The notes below the pieces were generated by a model. That model did not search any database. It was given only the letters and a program-made list of their open reading frames with translations, and was not told the origin of the DNA. Below are positions 24,458-25,831 of a DNA stretch of 25,831 bases, in pieces. The position numbers and the translations under genes were made by a program. Each line of letters begins with the position of its first letter. Position 1 is the stretch's first letter. This DNA is from Bacillota bacterium (lineage in GTDB: Bacteria; Bacillota; Clostridia; Oscillospirales; Ruminococcaceae): contig JAEWZG010000021.1 in assembly GCA_023395435.1 (NCBI GenBank), positions 1 to 25,831 on the forward strand, read 5' to 3'.

Positions 24458-24485
24458 ATTATAGCACACAAAAATAAAAAGTCAA
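24458..24485 (-). promoter_or_regulatory. Promoter of the riboswitch-antiporter transcript
   Basis: Minus-strand TTGACT (24485-24480), 16-nt spacer, TATAAT (24463-24458) with an extended TGC in front of the -10. Transcription would begin near 24450, at the 5' end of the aptamer. Confidence 0.8.
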
Positions 24486-24527
24486 TATTATTAATAATAA
24501 TAACATTGGATAAATAAAATTTATTAT

Positions 24528-25304
24528 TTATATTTCGCTTATAGCACTCTTCATATTTTTTACATATTCACCTATTACATCTGCTGAAGATTTACCATGC
24601 TTTTCAATAAGCTTTATAATTTGCGAACCTACAATTACTCCATCAGATAGTTTAGCCATATTTTTAGCTTGTTCAGGAGTTGAAATTCCAAAGCCTATAG
24701 CACATGGTACATTGGTATTCTCTCGAACTACTTTAATTATCGAATCCAGGTCAGTTGTTATTTCACTTCTCGTACCTGTAACACCAAGACTTGAAACTAT
24801 ATAGATAAACCCCTGTGCCTGAGAAGCTATCATTGCAATACGTTGCTCTGATGTTGGTGCAATCATAGAAATTAGGTCAACGTTATATATGTCACAAAAT
24901 TGTTGAAATTCTTCTTTTTCCTCATAAGGTAAATCAGGAAGAATTATGCCATCAATTCCAATTTCTGAACAAATTGAAATAAAACGTTCAGCACCATATG
25001 AAAATATAACATTTGCATATGTCATAAAAACAAATGGAATATCTATATCGCGTCTTAAGTCTTTTACAAGATTGATAATTTTATCAGTTGTTGTACCAGC
25101 ATTTAATGCACGAAAATTTGCTTCTTGTATTACAACTCCTTCAGCTGTAGGATCAGAAAATGGAATTCCTAGTTCTATTAAATCGGCACCATTTTTTACA
25201 GCAGCACGGATTACCTGTGCTGTTGTTTCTAAATCAGGATCACCACAGGTTACAAATGGAATAAAAGCCTTTCCATTTTTGAATGCATTTTTAATTTTAC
25301 TCAT
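24528..25304 (-). CDS. trpA: Tryptophan synthase alpha subunit
   Basis: 258 residues, the normal length. It cleaves indole-3-glycerol phosphate to indole and glyceraldehyde 3-phosphate and passes indole to TrpB. Motifs: FIPFVTCGDPD at the start, LIELGIPFSDP with E44 equivalent to catalytic Glu49 of the Salmonella enzyme, the loop SSLGVTGTRSE and the phosphate site IGFGISTPEQ. The residue matching Salmonella Asp60 is a glutamate here (SDPTAEG, E55), a conservative change I recall in other clostridial TrpA proteins. The ATG overlaps the end of trpB by 8 nt, so the two subunits are translationally coupled. It is the last gene of the trp operon in this window; only a weak AT-rich hairpin follows. 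Confidence 0.95.
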   Translation of the reverse strand: MSKIKNAFKNGKAFIPFVTCGDPDLETTAQVIRAAVKNGADLIELGIPFSDPTAEGVVIQEANFRALNAGTTTDKIINLVKDLRRDIDIPFVFMTYANVIFSYGAERFISICSEIGIDGIILPDLPYEEKEEFQQFCDIYNVDLISMIAPTSEQRIAMIASQAQGFIYIVSSLGVTGTRSEITTDLDSIIKVVRENTNVPCAIGFGISTPEQAKNMAKLSDGVIVGSQIIKLIEKHGKSSADVIGEYVKNMKSAISEI

Positions 25305-25831
25305 TTATGTCAACTCCTCTATATCTTGCAATTGAAGCACAATCTTTGTCACCTCTACCAGATAATGTTATAACAATTATTTTGTCTTTATCCATTGTTG
25401 GCGCAATCTTTAGTGCATAGGCAACCGCATGAGCTGATTCTATAGCCGGAATTATACCTTCAGTTTTTGACAGAACTTCAAAAGCATTTACTGCTTCTTC
25501 ATCGGTTATCGGGACGTATTCAGCCCTACCAATGTCGTGTAGATATGCATGCTCTGGGCCTATTCCAGGATAATCAAGTCCTGCTGATATTGAATAAACT
25601 GGAGCTATCTGCCCATATTTATCCTGACAAAAATAGCTTTTCATTCCATGGAAAATACCGACTTTTCCAGTGCTGATTGTTGCGGCTGTTTCAAATGTAT
25701 CAACACCTCTGCCAGCAGCTTCACAACCTATTAATCTGACATTTTCATCATTAATGAAATGATAAAAGCTACCCATAGCATTTGAACCACCACCTACACA
25801 TGCAATTACTGCATCAGGTAGTCGGTTTTCT
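25297..25831 (-). CDS. trpB: Tryptophan synthase beta subunit, C-terminal part (5' end outside window)
   Basis: The frame is open to the right edge of the window and covers about the last 178 residues. It includes the PLP phosphate-binding glycine loop (ACVGGGSNAMGS), LIGCEAAGRG, the SAGLDYPGIGPEH segment and the C-terminal SGRGDKD, all diagnostic of TrpB. The Schiff-base lysine and the N-terminal half lie outside. It makes tryptophan from indole and serine with pyridoxal phosphate. Stop overlaps the start of trpA. Confidence 0.95.
   Translation of the reverse strand, partial: ENRLPDAVIACVGGGSNAMGSFYHFINDENVRLIGCEAAGRGVDTFETAATISTGKVGIFHGMKSYFCQDKYGQIAPVYSISAGLDYPGIGPEHAYLHDIGRAEYVPITDEEAVNAFEVLSKTEGIIPAIESAHAVAYALKIAPTMDKDKIIVITLSGRGDKDCASIARYRGVDINE

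Noticed and set aside
24510..24533. AT-rich inverted repeat after trpA as a trp terminator
   Set aside because: All A-T pairing with no clear T run; too weak to annotate.
24528..25304. Glu in place of the Asp60-equivalent residue of TrpA as a sign of inactivity
   Set aside because: The change is conservative, the catalytic Glu49 equivalent is intact, and I recall the same SDPxAEG form in other Firmicutes.
1..25831. CRISPR arrays, tRNA and rRNA genes, intact insertion sequences
   Set aside because: None seen: no regularly spaced repeats, no cloverleaf-like segments, and no DDE transposase with terminal inverted repeats.

Overview
The window reads as AT-rich chromosomal DNA from an anaerobic, endospore-forming Firmicute of class Clostridia. 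The main support is a SleC/Csp spore-germination locus, clostridial-type serine recombinases, a MinD-ferredoxin/NifX-like cluster and a fluoride riboswitch. The species cannot be named from sequence alone. There are no rRNA or tRNA genes and no CRISPR array.

Left third (1-10.1 kb) is accessory DNA. It opens with the 3' end of a large serine recombinase (1-636). A three-gene operon follows (806-6243): a 1400-aa secreted protein with calcium-binding type repeats and a VWA domain, a degenerate sigma-factor-like protein that ends in a membrane anchor, and a four-helix membrane protein. It closes with a strong terminator. After about 1.1 kb of decayed DNA comes a 5'-truncated Rhs gene with a C-terminal toxin-like region, translationally coupled to a probable immunity gene (7406-9306). 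A displaced second copy of the Rhs core tip follows, with a frameshifted C-terminal region and a truncated putative second immunity gene (9452-10110).

Middle left (10.1-13.7 kb) is a probable mobile or domesticated element. A minus-strand operon encodes a serine recombinase whose zinc ribbon is replaced by another domain, plus two small proteins that carry that same domain. One of the small genes has an in-frame stop. A divergent XRE regulator sits across a 10-bp inverted repeat.

Middle (13.7-18.3 kb) is a metal/iron-sulfur cluster: a DUF134 regulator, a metallo-beta-lactamase-fold enzyme, a C_GCAxxG_C_C protein, a NifX-like protein, two MinD-type ATPases with inserted 2[4Fe-4S] ferredoxin domains, and a second NifX-like protein. 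Two consensus promoters here share a CATAA-N3-CATAA direct repeat that is a candidate DUF134 operator.

Right part (18.3-25.8 kb) is core-like. It holds sleC (minus), two Csp subtilisin-like proteases (plus) with complete catalytic triads, a cation:proton antiporter preceded by a clear fluoride riboswitch with an overlapping terminator, and the end of a trp operon (trpB partial, trpA).

The best candidates for undescribed biology are: the recombinase operon with one domain in three proteins; the membrane-tethered sigma-like protein paired with a large secreted VWA protein; the Rhs toxin/immunity cassette; and the DUF134 operator repeat. Family assignments rest on reading motifs by eye; no database search was run.
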